33,204 nucleotides of DNA from an uncultured Bifidobacteriaceae bacterium (GTDB lineage: Bacteria > Actinomycetota > Actinomycetes > Actinomycetales > Bifidobacteriaceae). The notes beneath the pieces are model-generated. The model was not told where the DNA came from and searched no databases. It worked only from the letters and a program-made list of their open reading frames with translations. The stretch covers positions 1 to 33,204 of the forward strand of contig CAMXYK010000012.1 in assembly GCA_947253155.1 (NCBI GenBank). The letters are read 5' to 3'. The translations under genes were made by a program, and so were the position numbers. Shown piece after piece: positions 5,801-14,870 of this stretch; position 1 is the stretch's first letter; each line of letters begins with the position of its first letter.

Positions 5801-8553
5801 GTTTCGTTACTTTTTGGTCTTAACGATTTCGCCATTTCTAATATTTGCTTTGGACTTGTTTCTGGCAAATATGCGTGAGTTACAGCTAGCGATATTTGCG
5901 CTAATTTTGCTGAATCCATGTAGCAAACGTATACGGAACTTGCTTCTGGCTGGAACTTTTTCTTAAAGAAATACAGTGATTTAAAGCCGTAAGCTGGTTC
6001 CAAAATATCCGACATCATTGCGAGCGCATGGTTGATTACATTAGATGATTTCTGCGATTCGTCGCTTAAAGAATGCTCATCTATGCCAGCTAAAGGTGCT
6101 GCGGAAAGGCTCATGAATTCCACTGCAGATTCTGGATTTTGCAATCCTTCTTCTTGCAATCGTTCTGCCATTCTAGCAATCAAAAATTCCATAATTCCGT
6201 TTGGACTATCTGTGCGGTGTCGCATAAAATCAAGCGTCCAACCAATAACGCGCTTATTTCTATACGTTGGCATCCAGCTTGTTATTCCAAGAACGCGCTG
6301 ATTTTCGTCAATAGCGTAAAGAATTTTTACGCGCTTATCTATAAGCTCGTCAAGTCCGCCCAAAGTAAACTTCATTTCTGGAAGCGCTTTAAGCTCAGCC
6401 CACTCTTCGGAAATTTCCACGATTTGCTGCTGAACATCCCACGGTGCTTCTTTATAAGTTGTTAAAACATCGCTAATACCGTCTCGTTTTGCTTTATTAA
6501 TAGCTGTGCGAATATCCTGCCATTTTTTGCCTCGAGTTTGCCAAGTGCTTGGGTTTACGAGCATGTCGGTGCCGACTTTAATAGACGTAAAACCAAGCTT
6601 TTCTAGCTCTTGACGCACTTGATCATGTACTGCGTAAAATGCTGGAGATAGCGAGTTTTGTCTGCACGTTTGTATGAAGTTTTTTAAATCCTGCCTGTAT
6701 TCTTTAGAATCTCCAAAAGGTCCTGTAAGAGTTAACGCGATTCCGTAGCTTTGTCTGTAAGCGATTGCAGAATTTCCGCTTTGTGAGAACCAGTAATGAT
6801 TGTTTGGCCAAGTGGTCATAAAGCTCATTGTGTTTCCGCCAAGTTCCACAAGTTCGCTTGCTTTCTCTCTGTCATTGTCGTTTGTGGAAATTTGACTTTT
6901 GAACCAAACAAAGCATACTGAGAACAATACTGCCCAAAGAACTAAGCCAACGCTCTGAGCAAGGAAGGAAGATAATGGTGTTTCTGTGCGAAGCATTGCG
7001 TTAGAACGGTTGCCAAATCCCATAGGCATCCAACGTCCAGGCAAATCGCGTAGCAAGTGATTAATATCGGCTGCAGGCCTAAAGTTGTCTGCTATCATAA
7101 GGCCAAAAGTAATGTATGCCGTGGCTGTAATCCAAAGCGTTACGATAATTGCGAGCAATCCTACGCGTACTCTTAATTTGTTTGTGTGAATTGAAAAATG
7201 CTTCAAATTAATAAAAAGCAGTATTGTCATTAGCAAAGGTGGTAGTGCTGTGAGCATAAAAGCTACTGCTACTGCGTTATGTTGGTGCGCTGAAATATGC
7301 TGATTGCTTGCAATTAATGGCAAAACAGTGAAATACATTCCTGCGTATAACACTGTGATTAAGTTAATAGTAATTGAAGTCAATGCTGCAAGACGACGTC
7401 CTCGTAGCATTCCCCAAGCAATAATCATAAGCGTAATAATTGGCAGAAGAATACGAATCCACAAGCTGCCGATAGCTACGTGATGTAATCCTGAATGGAG
7501 TAGGCAACTATTTGCGCTGTAATTTGCTATGCATCTAGTAATCCACGGTTTAGAGCCCATTTGTGGAGACATGAATAAGCCTAATGTTGTAAGAATACCC
7601 GCATGCGAGCGTGAAGATAGTGCGAGCAAAGGCCCTAATGCTAGAATGCTTTGCGCTACAGCAAAAAGCCTGCGAATTTCGTAGTCGGTTCCTTCCCACC
7701 AATTTACGCTTTTTGATTTGATTCTTGATTTGATTTGTGAATTTATTTGTGAATTTATTTGTGAATTTATTTGCGAATGGTCTTGTGGATTTTCTTCTAA
7801 ATTCTCTTCTAATTTGCTTTCTGACTTGCACATAATATTGCCAATAATATGCCCTGTCAAAGCGGCAATAATAGTGCAATAATCTCCAGGATTCCCACTA
7901 TAAAGCATCATTGCTGAAGTGATTGCGTAACCGATAACAAGTAATCGCCTATGCCACAAAATTGATTCGTAAGCGGCTGAAGCCATAAAAGCGCCAATAA
8001 AAAGCGTAAAAGGAGAAAGCCTAATAGGAATTTTGCTAATCCAATGCATATTGCGAATAATGAAAGAAAGATTGCCAATAATCGCAAGTCCAATCACCAT
8101 TCCAACAATTGTGCTTAGTATTGAAATAGCTATAATTCTAAAACGACTTATACGCGTTTCTGCTACACCAATCAAAATAACTGCAAGGAAACAGTTAACA
8201 AGCATAGACGGCATGCTGTTTACAAAAAACAGCGAATGGCAAAGTTTCATCAGCAAAGTAGAAACGTTTGCGTGACCGAAGAATAAGCTTGGCCCTTTGC
8301 TGGGGTTGTGCTTTACAAATAATTGCGAAAGAGTAGCGCTTGTGCCGTAAGTGTACACGTGCATAAGCGTTATGCTAAGCCAGTGAATGCAATTAATAAC
8401 AACAAAAATGCATGTTATAGTAAGTGCAAAAACTCGCTGCCCAATCCACGCAATAAAATCTTTCATTAAGATTTTCGCGTGTTTAACTTGAGTATTTTTA
8501 GAAAGATTAGAATCCTTCTGCTTACAGCGTTTGTGGAAGAAATGCAAAGCCAT
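5791..8553 (-). CDS. MprF-like aminoacyl-phospholipid synthase with multi-TM N-terminus (DUF2156)
   Basis: A 920-residue membrane protein. Residues about 30-250 hold several membrane segments that loosely resemble a rhomboid-type fold. A hydrophilic linker with a tetrapeptide repeat (259-282) follows, then a second membrane block to about residue 560. The C-terminal third is the cytoplasmic phosphatidylglycerol lysyltransferase domain. It includes INKAKRDG and the signature RHRTDSPNGIMEFLI (778-792). The family transfers an amino acid from aminoacyl-tRNA to membrane lipid and lowers surface negative charge, protecting against cationic peptides and acid. The amino acid used (Lys, Ala or other) cannot be read from sequence. 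The start lies 5 bp after the hydrolase gene, with little Shine-Dalgarno, so translational coupling is likely. Confidence 0.8.
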   Translation of the reverse strand: MALHFFHKRCKQKDSNLSKNTQVKHAKILMKDFIAWIGQRVFALTITCIFVVINCIHWLSITLMHVYTYGTSATLSQLFVKHNPSKGPSLFFGHANVSTLLMKLCHSLFFVNSMPSMLVNCFLAVILIGVAETRISRFRIIAISILSTIVGMVIGLAIIGNLSFIIRNMHWISKIPIRLSPFTLFIGAFMASAAYESILWHRRLLVIGYAITSAMMLYSGNPGDYCTIIAALTGHIIGNIMCKSESKLEENLEENPQDHSQINSQINSQINSQIKSRIKSKSVNWWEGTDYEIRRLFAVAQSILALGPLLALSSRSHAGILTTLGLFMSPQMGSKPWITRCIANYSANSCLLHSGLHHVAIGSLWIRILLPIITLMIIAWGMLRGRRLAALTSITINLITVLYAGMYFTVLPLIASNQHISAHQHNAVAVAFMLTALPPLLMTILLFINLKHFSIHTNKLRVRVGLLAIIVTLWITATAYITFGLMIADNFRPAADINHLLRDLPGRWMPMGFGNRSNAMLRTETPLSSFLAQSVGLVLWAVLFSVCFVWFKSQISTNDNDREKASELVELGGNTMSFMTTWPNNHYWFSQSGNSAIAYRQSYGIALTLTGPFGDSKEYRQDLKNFIQTCRQNSLSPAFYAVHDQVRQELEKLGFTSIKVGTDMLVNPSTWQTRGKKWQDIRTAINKAKRDGISDVLTTYKEAPWDVQQQIVEISEEWAELKALPEMKFTLGGLDELIDKRVKILYAIDENQRVLGITSWMPTYRNKRVIGWTLDFMRHRTDSPNGIMEFLIARMAERLQEEGLQNPESAVEFMSLSAAPLAGIDEHSLSDESQKSSNVINHALAMMSDILEPAYGFKSLYFFKKKFQPEASSVYVCYMDSAKLAQISLAVTHAYLPETSPKQILEMAKSLRPKSNETNK
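7708..7779 (-). repeat. Six 12-bp in-frame repeats encoding HSQI/NSQI/KSRI units
   Basis: Six 12-bp units encode HSQI, NSQI, NSQI, NSQI, KSRI and KSKS (residues 259-282 of the MprF-like protein). The three central NSQI units are almost identical in DNA, suggesting recent slippage. They lie in the hydrophilic linker between two membrane blocks, so changes in copy number would keep the frame. Confidence 0.9.
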
Positions 8554-8558
8554 ATCTA

Positions 8559-9935
8559 TTATCTTTTCACTCGCTGATTAATAAGAACTTGCAAATTTGG
8601 ATAAGTATTTAATTTTGGTACAGTTGTTGAAATGCCTGTTTTCTTGCAAAAACGGTCAATAACTACACGTAATCCTGTTTGAACTGTGTGCCAATCATGC
8701 CCGTAGCCTTGAGCAATCATAGTAAGAACGTTCATTCCGCTTCGATGCGCGCTTATAGCAATAGTTGCCTGGTTTGCTTGAGATTTAGGATCCCAAGAAC
8801 CTGCAATAGCATAATAGTCTTGTTTAAGCGGAGCATGTTTGCGCATTATTTTGCTAGGAACATGTTTTTCGTATGCTGCGCTATTTCCGTAAAAATATCG
8901 TTTAATAGTTTCTTGACGATTTTGATATGTAGGCTCTAATTCTCCGCCTGCAGAATATATGACGCTAAAAAGATGAGGGTGAGATGGCGCAAGTTGAGTT
9001 GCGCAAGTGCCACCTTGTGAAAATCCTCCAATAAGCCACATACTAGAATCATTGCTTGCTGGCAAATGTTTACGAATCCAATTTGGAACGTCGCGAGTTA
9101 AATAAGTTTCTGCTTTCCCATACACGTGAGTGTCTGCGCATAGAGAATTATTCATAGAATCACCATTTTGATCAGGGGAAACAACAATAGGCGCAAGACC
9201 GTCATGATGTTTTGCGTAATCATCTAGCATGCTTGAAATATTACTTGCTGCAAAAAAATGGTTAGGACTTCCAGGCTGTCCGGCTAGCATAATCATAACT
9301 GGCAGTTTTGGGGGATTTTTAACAAGAGCCGCTGGAGGCAGATACAAGTTCGCTGTGCGCGCTTTAAAATGCGAAAGAGTGTTAGGAATATTTGTGGATC
9401 TAACAATTCCTTTTTTAGGTAATTTTGCTAGCTTATGCTCTCGCGCTAATTTGTGCCATTCTTCAATACTTGCTTTAGCTAAAGTTTCCTTATTAAGCTC
9501 CAATTTTGGAAAATTACTCATTCCAAAAATAGACCCCAAATTTGTAAACTCGCCGTATACCATATCTACGCGCAATGTTGTGCTTAAAAGCGTAAGAATA
9601 ATAGATATTACGGCAATTAATCTTTTTAGGCCCCTAGAAAGAACTACTGCGGCGACTGCGAAGCCAATAAGACCGAATCCGCATGCTATAGAAAGAATAA
9701 CAAGCCAACCTAGGCTTACTCCGAACACAAGAAATACGTCGGAAACTAGCCAAGCAATTGCGCCGCCTACAAAAAACGATATAGTTGCAACTCCAAGTTC
9801 TACTAGCAAATGCAACAAATGCTTGCCAGGTTTAGAGCGCATAACAACTAGTGCTAGCAAAGATACACCAGTTACGCTAAATAAGCTTGTAGGTAGCCAA
9901 CCTTCCAAAAGGCTTATTTTTGCTAATTGCAACAT
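8559..9935 (-). CDS. Membrane-anchored alpha/beta-hydrolase (Ag85/esterase-D-like family)
   Basis: The first ~120 residues of this 458-residue protein form about four membrane segments. The rest is an alpha/beta-hydrolase with the nucleophile elbow GGFSQGG (Ser306) and a late histidine in GYGHDWH (413/416). Asp382 in GSWDP is a candidate acid. The fold resembles the esterase D/antigen 85 family, acting outside the membrane. It is probably co-transcribed with the MprF-like gene 5 bp downstream. Paired hydrolase and aminoacyl-lipid synthase genes are known elsewhere (aminoacyl-PG hydrolases in Enterococcus and Pseudomonas, and an esterase next to a Corynebacterium aminoacyl-lipid synthase). Removal or transfer of the lipid-bound amino acid is therefore a reasonable guess. 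AGGA seven bases upstream supports the ATG at 9935. Confidence 0.75.
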   Translation of the reverse strand: MLQLAKISLLEGWLPTSLFSVTGVSLLALVVMRSKPGKHLLHLLVELGVATISFFVGGAIAWLVSDVFLVFGVSLGWLVILSIACGFGLIGFAVAAVVLSRGLKRLIAVISIILTLLSTTLRVDMVYGEFTNLGSIFGMSNFPKLELNKETLAKASIEEWHKLAREHKLAKLPKKGIVRSTNIPNTLSHFKARTANLYLPPAALVKNPPKLPVMIMLAGQPGSPNHFFAASNISSMLDDYAKHHDGLAPIVVSPDQNGDSMNNSLCADTHVYGKAETYLTRDVPNWIRKHLPASNDSSMWLIGGFSQGGTCATQLAPSHPHLFSVIYSAGGELEPTYQNRQETIKRYFYGNSAAYEKHVPSKIMRKHAPLKQDYYAIAGSWDPKSQANQATIAISAHRSGMNVLTMIAQGYGHDWHTVQTGLRVVIDRFCKKTGISTTVPKLNTYPNLQVLINQRVKR

Positions 9936-10253
9936 GCAGGAATCCTACACTTTCTTGCTTAACCACGTGCAAACTACTTTTTAAAGTGAACAGTACACGT
10001 AATATTTCACCAAACCGAAATATAATTCGCGTATCTTAATTCTTTCTTAATATTTGCTTTAGTTTTTATAGTTTTTATAGTTTTATATCGTAGTTGCCGA
10101 ATTACTTATTGTAATCAACCGGAAGTATGAAAAATATCAGCATGTCGAGATGCTAGTACTAATAAATATGCTCTATGACGACAGTAATAGCTACAATAGA
10201 AAGTTATTGTGCAAAACATAGGGGTTCACTTAGTAGAACGATTGGAATATATT
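9936..10253. other. Divergent promoter region between the hydrolase and LtaS-family genes
   Basis: This AT-rich interval holds the start regions of both envelope transcription units. It contains three 9-bp AGTTTTTAT-type repeats (10061-10087). It also has a hairpin ACAATA-GAAAGT-TATTGT (10193-10210) just before the LtaS-family coding region. No gene was found. Confidence 0.5.
10061..10087. repeat. Three 9-bp AT-rich direct repeats
   Basis: AGTTTTTAT occurs at 10061-10069 and 10070-10078, followed by AGTTTTATA at 10079-10087. They could act as an AT-rich upstream promoter element for the plus-strand LtaS-family gene, but no direct evidence for that is visible. Confidence 0.7.
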
Positions 10254-12407
10254 ATGGGAGAAATCGAAGTGGAGTCTTCAAAAAACGGCACGGAAGAGGG
10301 TGACTATAAAAATAGGAACTCTAAAGTAAAACGTGCCAATTCTAAAGGAAAACACTGTACTTCTAAGAATTTCTTTGCGCCTTTCCAAAAGCTATTATCT
10401 AAATATCAAATAGCAATTCCGCGCTGGCTTTACATAGTATTTTTCGTCCTTAACAATATTGCAATAATCGCTATTTTCCAAGCTGGCGTACAAACCGGTT
10501 CTAAAAGCCAAGTACTTTCAGCATTGCAAGAAACTATTACTCGAATGTTCACAGGCATTTGGGAAAGATTAGACTTTATTCTTCTGCTAAATGCTTTTAT
10601 TGTTTCTGCAATTTATCTTTTATTGTTGATGATTACTAATCGTTTTTGGATTACATCAATGATATTACTGTCGGTTGCTGTGCTTATTTCCACGATTGAG
10701 TATATGAAAATTTTTGTGCGAAATGAGGCAATTCTTCCGGCAGATTTAAACTTTTTGCAAAGTGACACAGGAAATATTTCAACATTCCTTCCGCCTAATG
10801 CTGGACGCGTTATTTTATACGCGGCTATTTTGATACTGTTCTTTGTTGTTATATTTACGCTTATTCATTTCCTCGATAAAAATCAGGGGAAAATAGTTTG
10901 GTTTAAAAGAAGAGATTTGCGCTATGGTCTTCGTGGCGGAATTTTCGTAGTTATTTTTTCAATATTTGCTTTCTATATTGCTTCCGCTGGAACAGTTGGT
11001 TCTGTATCTAACTCGTTTAACCAATTCATGGGCGATAAGCCTGCGATGTGGGATTCTGCGTACGACGCGCAACTTAACGGACCGCTTGTGGCGTTTATGC
11101 GTCAAGTTAATCCAAAAATTATGTCTAAGCCGGCAAATTATAGCGAAGCAACTATGAAAAATGTGCTTAAGCGTTACGAAAAGCTGGCAAATAAAATTAA
11201 TTCTTCTCGCAAAAATAAGATTAATAGCAGTACTCTTATTGTTGTTCTTTCTGAATCTTTCGCTAACCCTGAGCGCGTGCCTGGAATATCGCTTAATAAG
11301 CAAGTTACGCCTTTTATTAGCAATGTTAAAAAGTCTACTGATAGCGGTCTTATGCTTTCGTCAGGCTACGGTGGAGGAACTGCAAATCTTGAATACATGG
11401 CTATGACAGGCTTGAGTATGGTTAATTTTGATCCTTCGCTTACAAGCCCATACCAGCAGCTAGTGCCAAAAGCGGTTTGGACTCCTACTATTAACCGGTA
11501 TTGGAATGATGGCAAAAATTCTCTTGCTTTCCACCCGTTCGAGCCATCCATGTATTTGCGCGCTAAGAATTATAAGAAATTTGGTTTTACTAAGTTTTAT
11601 TCTTTGCGTAAGCCTGATGTTATTAAGTATCAGAATCATATTGATTTATCTCCTTATGTTTCTGACGAGTCTGCTTACAGAAGCGTTTTTGAGTCAGTTT
11701 CGAAAAAGAAGACTTCCGATTTTATTCAGTTAGTTACGATGCAAAATCATATGCCTTATAACGATTGGTATAAGAATAATGATTTCAAAGTTTCTGCAAG
11801 CGAAGATGGTAAACCTTTAGGCGAAGAGGAAGCTTCTATTATTCAAACGTATGCTAAAGGCGCAAACTATACGGATAAAGCTACAGAAAAGTTCCTTAAT
11901 AAGCTAGACAAGCTTAATAAGCCTGTTACTGTTTTGTTCTACGGAGATCATCTTCCAGGAGCTTACTCAACTGCCAGCATGAATAAGAATAATTCTCTTA
12001 TGTTGCATTTGACTGACTACTTTATTTGGTCGAATAAAGCTGCAAGAAAATCTATGAGCGATTCTCAAAAGAAGCATGTTAAAACTGACGTGTATTCTTC
12101 GCCTAATTTCTTTGTAGCTCAAGTTGCTCGTCATATGAATGCTAAAGTTTCGCCATACGTTGCTTTCCTTAGCAAATTGCATAAGCATATTAGCGCAATG
12201 GAACCGCCTGTTGTTAACACGATTCAAGGTTGGGATAGGATTCCTGAAGGACAGCCGATTTATTTAGATGGCGAAGGTAGACCAATTGCTTATTCCTCTA
12301 TGGATAAGGAATCAAAGCAACTGTTGGAAGACTACAAGCTTATACAATACGACATTACTGCTGGTAAAGGCTATATGCGCAATACCAAGTTCTTTACTAT
12401 GCCGTGA
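10254..12407 (+). CDS. LtaS-family phosphoglycerol transferase (sulfatase fold)
   Basis: The protein is 717 residues from the ATG at 10254. About five N-terminal membrane segments precede a large extracellular sulfatase-like domain. Catalytic residues of lipoteichoic acid synthase are present: Glu334 (LSESF), nucleophile Thr376 (GGGTAN), and Asp565-His566 (YGDH). It should transfer glycerol phosphate from phosphatidylglycerol to a membrane- or wall-linked acceptor, in line with the polyglycerol-phosphate lipoteichoic acid reported in bifidobacteria. Other outcomes, such as phosphoglycerol decoration of polysaccharide, are possible. The frame is open from a GTG at 10209 with no ribosome site; a weak GGAA precedes 10254, so the start is uncertain. 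The neighbour on the left is the aminoacyl-lipid pair; pgsA, also in this window, makes its likely substrate. Confidence 0.85.
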   Translation: MGEIEVESSKNGTEEGDYKNRNSKVKRANSKGKHCTSKNFFAPFQKLLSKYQIAIPRWLYIVFFVLNNIAIIAIFQAGVQTGSKSQVLSALQETITRMFTGIWERLDFILLLNAFIVSAIYLLLLMITNRFWITSMILLSVAVLISTIEYMKIFVRNEAILPADLNFLQSDTGNISTFLPPNAGRVILYAAILILFFVVIFTLIHFLDKNQGKIVWFKRRDLRYGLRGGIFVVIFSIFAFYIASAGTVGSVSNSFNQFMGDKPAMWDSAYDAQLNGPLVAFMRQVNPKIMSKPANYSEATMKNVLKRYEKLANKINSSRKNKINSSTLIVVLSESFANPERVPGISLNKQVTPFISNVKKSTDSGLMLSSGYGGGTANLEYMAMTGLSMVNFDPSLTSPYQQLVPKAVWTPTINRYWNDGKNSLAFHPFEPSMYLRAKNYKKFGFTKFYSLRKPDVIKYQNHIDLSPYVSDESAYRSVFESVSKKKTSDFIQLVTMQNHMPYNDWYKNNDFKVSASEDGKPLGEEEASIIQTYAKGANYTDKATEKFLNKLDKLNKPVTVLFYGDHLPGAYSTASMNKNNSLMLHLTDYFIWSNKAARKSMSDSQKKHVKTDVYSSPNFFVAQVARHMNAKVSPYVAFLSKLHKHISAMEPPVVNTIQGWDRIPEGQPIYLDGEGRPIAYSSMDKESKQLLEDYKLIQYDITAGKGYMRNTKFFTMP

Positions 12408-12414
12408 TTTTGTA

Positions 12415-12458
12415 AGTTTCTAGTAGCTGTTAGCAAGTACTAGCAGCTACTAGAAACT
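12415..12458. terminator. Strong bidirectional terminator between the LtaS-family gene and purD
   Basis: A 19-bp stem with one G-T pair and a six-base loop (CAAGTA) starts 8 bp after the LtaS-family stop codon and ends 9 bp before the purD stop. The plus strand continues with GTTAGATTTTATTT, giving a T-rich tail. The minus strand tail is poorer. It separates two convergent transcription units. Confidence 0.85.
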
Positions 12459-12466
12459 GTTAGATT

Positions 12467-13738
12467 TTATTTAAGCGCTTTTGAAGCAATATCGTGCCTA
12501 AAGAACATGTGTGGAAGATTTAGGTTATCCAATATGCTGTATGCGTTCTTTTGCGCGTCTTCTACGTCTTTTCCGTGCACTTGTACGAGTGCAACTCTAC
12601 CGGAAGAAGTTACGAGATTGCCGGTTTCTTCTTGGCTTTTAACTCCTGCAAAGTACACATGCTGACCTTGATTTTCGTCAACAGGAATGTGCGGAAGGGG
12701 AGTGCCTGTAACTAAAGTGCCAGGGTATCCTTCGCTTGCAATTATTACGCCGAGCGTAACTCCGCTATTTTTCCAAGTAAAAGTCGGATTTTTGTGCTGC
12801 AAAATATTCCATATAGCTGAACCAAAATCTGAAGTGAGCCTAGGAAGCACAACTTCTGTTTCCGGGTCGCCAAATCGAGCGTTAAACTCAATAACTTTAG
12901 GTCCTGTTGCTGTATCAATCAAACCGGCATAAAGTATTCCTGTAAAAGGCGTTCCTTCTTTAGCTAATCCTTCAACAGTTGGGCGCACAATCTCGTCAAT
13001 AGCGCGTTTAACGGTTTCGCTACTGATTTGCGGAACTGGACTGTATGCTCCCATTCCGCCTGTGTTTGGACCTTTATCGCCGTCGTAAGCGCGCTTATGA
13101 TCTTGAGAAATTGGCATAACCCAAAAATCAGTTCCGCTTACAAAACTCATAAGCGAAAACTCTTGACCTTGCAAAAATTCTTCGATAACAACTTTTGCTC
13201 CAGCTTGGCCAAAACGGTGATCGACGAAAATATCTTCCAAAGCTTCAATTGCAGTTTTCTCGTCCATAGCAACAGTAACGCCTTTTCCTGCTGCTAATCC
13301 GTCTGCTTTAATCACAATTGGAGCACCATGCTCAAGCACGTAGTTTTTAGCTGGTTCTAAAGCTTCAAAAGTTTGGTATGCTGCAGTTGGAACATTGTGG
13401 CGAGCCATAAGCTTTTTAGCAAAATCTTTAGAGCCTTCGATTTGAGCCGCAGCTTTGTTCGGTCCAAAAGCTGCAATTCCATTAGCTTCAAAATCGTCCA
13501 CAATGCCGTTCATAAGCGGCACTTCTGGGCCAATAAAAGCAAAGTCGTAGTTGTGTTCTTTAACGAAGTTAATAAGAGCTTCGTGATCTGACTGGCTTAT
13601 GTTTACGGTTTTAATTCCGTCTGCTGCAATACCCGGGTTTCCTGGCGCAACAGTCACTTCTTCAACGCTTTCGCCTTTAAGAAGTGCGTGTGCAATAGCA
13701 TGCTCTCTAGCGCCGGAACCAACAACTAAAACTTTCAT
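12467..13738 (-). CDS. purD: Phosphoribosylamine-glycine ligase (PurD)
   Basis: PurD joins glycine to phosphoribosylamine using ATP, giving GAR, the second purine step. The 423-residue length is typical for a single-function GARS. It has the N-terminal GSGAREHA (7-14), the ATP-grasp segment KADGLAAGKGV (144-154) and GPNTGGMGAYSP (223-234). The AIRS and GART domains fused to it in animals are absent. It is last in the purF-purM-purD series, beginning 18 bp after purM with AGGA before the ATG, so it is almost certainly co-transcribed with purM. A strong terminator lies just past its stop codon. Confidence 0.97.
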   Translation of the reverse strand: MKVLVVGSGAREHAIAHALLKGESVEEVTVAPGNPGIAADGIKTVNISQSDHEALINFVKEHNYDFAFIGPEVPLMNGIVDDFEANGIAAFGPNKAAAQIEGSKDFAKKLMARHNVPTAAYQTFEALEPAKNYVLEHGAPIVIKADGLAAGKGVTVAMDEKTAIEALEDIFVDHRFGQAGAKVVIEEFLQGQEFSLMSFVSGTDFWVMPISQDHKRAYDGDKGPNTGGMGAYSPVPQISSETVKRAIDEIVRPTVEGLAKEGTPFTGILYAGLIDTATGPKVIEFNARFGDPETEVVLPRLTSDFGSAIWNILQHKNPTFTWKNSGVTLGVIIASEGYPGTLVTGTPLPHIPVDENQGQHVYFAGVKSQEETGNLVTSSGRVALVQVHGKDVEDAQKNAYSILDNLNLPHMFFRHDIASKALK

Positions 13739-13756
13739 TTTCTGTCCTTTATAGTT

Positions 13757-14791
13757 TTATTGCAACTCAACTGCAGCGTTTCCGCGCTCAACCATTTTGC
13801 CAATAACATAAGCTGTTTCGTTATTTTCGCTCAGTGTGCTCAGTGCTTCTTCGGCTTTGCTTTCATCAACTGCTAAAACCATGCCTATTCCCATGTTAAA
13901 AACGTTGAACATTTCTGCATGAGCAACTTTGCCAGCTTTTTCAATAACGTCAAAAATAGGCGGAACATTCCAGCTTGCTGTATCGATTTTTGCAGCCAAA
14001 TCATCCGAGTACATGCGTGGAATATTCTCAATAAATCCGCCGCCTGTAATGTGAGCTACTCCCTTAATAAGATGCTTCGCAAAAAGCGGTTTCAAAGCTT
14101 TTACATAAATTCGCGTAGGTTCAAGCAGAACTTCGCCAAGCGTTTTTCCGTCAAGCTCATCTAGTTTGGTGTTCACGTCGTAGCCTGCTTCTTCAAACAA
14201 AGCTTTACGCACAAGCGAGAAACCATTCGAGTGAACTCCAGAAGAAGGCAAACCAATAAGCACGTCGCCTGCGGTAATAGTGGAGCCGTCAACAATATTC
14301 GTTTTTTCTGCAACACCAACTGCGAAACCTGCAAGATCGTATTCGTCCTCTGCGTACATTCCAGGCATTTCAGCAGTTTCTCCGCCAATTAAGCCTGCTT
14401 CTGCTTGAACGCAACCGTCTGCAACTCCTGCAACAACCTGCTCAAGTAGTGCAGGATTATTTTTGCCGCAAGCAATGTAGTCGAGGAAGAAAAGCGGTTC
14501 TGCGCCTTGAGCTGCAATATCGTTTACGCACATAGCAACGCAATCAATGCCAATTGTATTGTGCTTATTCATCATTTTTGCAATCATAAGCTTGGTTCCA
14601 ACGCCGTCTGTGCCAGAAATCAGCACAGGCTCTTTGTATCCTAGGGACGCCAAATCAAATAAGCCGCCGAACCCGCCGATTCCGCCCATAACGCCTGGGC
14701 GATTCGTACGATTCACATGTGATTTAATGCGACGTACTACTTCGTATCCTGCTTCTACGCTTACGCCAGCTTCTTCATATGCGTGCGGCAT
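13757..14791 (-). CDS. purM: Phosphoribosylformylglycinamidine cyclo-ligase (PurM)
   Basis: PurM closes the imidazole ring, converting FGAM to AIR with ATP. The 344-residue protein shows family motifs TDGVGTK (61-67) and NDIAAQGAEPLFFLDY (90-105), and GGGFIENIPR in the C-terminal half. A GGAAAGGA stretch precedes the ATG at 14791. The 79-bp gap to purF is AT-rich and has no clear terminator, and purD follows after 18 bp, so purF, purM and purD look like one transcript. Confidence 0.97.
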   Translation of the reverse strand: MPHAYEEAGVSVEAGYEVVRRIKSHVNRTNRPGVMGGIGGFGGLFDLASLGYKEPVLISGTDGVGTKLMIAKMMNKHNTIGIDCVAMCVNDIAAQGAEPLFFLDYIACGKNNPALLEQVVAGVADGCVQAEAGLIGGETAEMPGMYAEDEYDLAGFAVGVAEKTNIVDGSTITAGDVLIGLPSSGVHSNGFSLVRKALFEEAGYDVNTKLDELDGKTLGEVLLEPTRIYVKALKPLFAKHLIKGVAHITGGGFIENIPRMYSDDLAAKIDTASWNVPPIFDVIEKAGKVAHAEMFNVFNMGIGMVLAVDESKAEEALSTLSENNETAYVIGKMVERGNAAVELQ

Positions 14792-14870
14792 GTTGATTCC
14801 TTTCCTAAATTGCTATAAGTATTTTCTTAAATTTTATTAATAAATTGCCGTAAATAAGTAAAATATTAAG

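Noticed and set aside
5791..8553. Active rhomboid protease in the MprF-like N-terminus
   Set aside because: The membrane part is loosely rhomboid-like, but I could not identify a GxSG serine with a matching histidine, so no protease activity is called.
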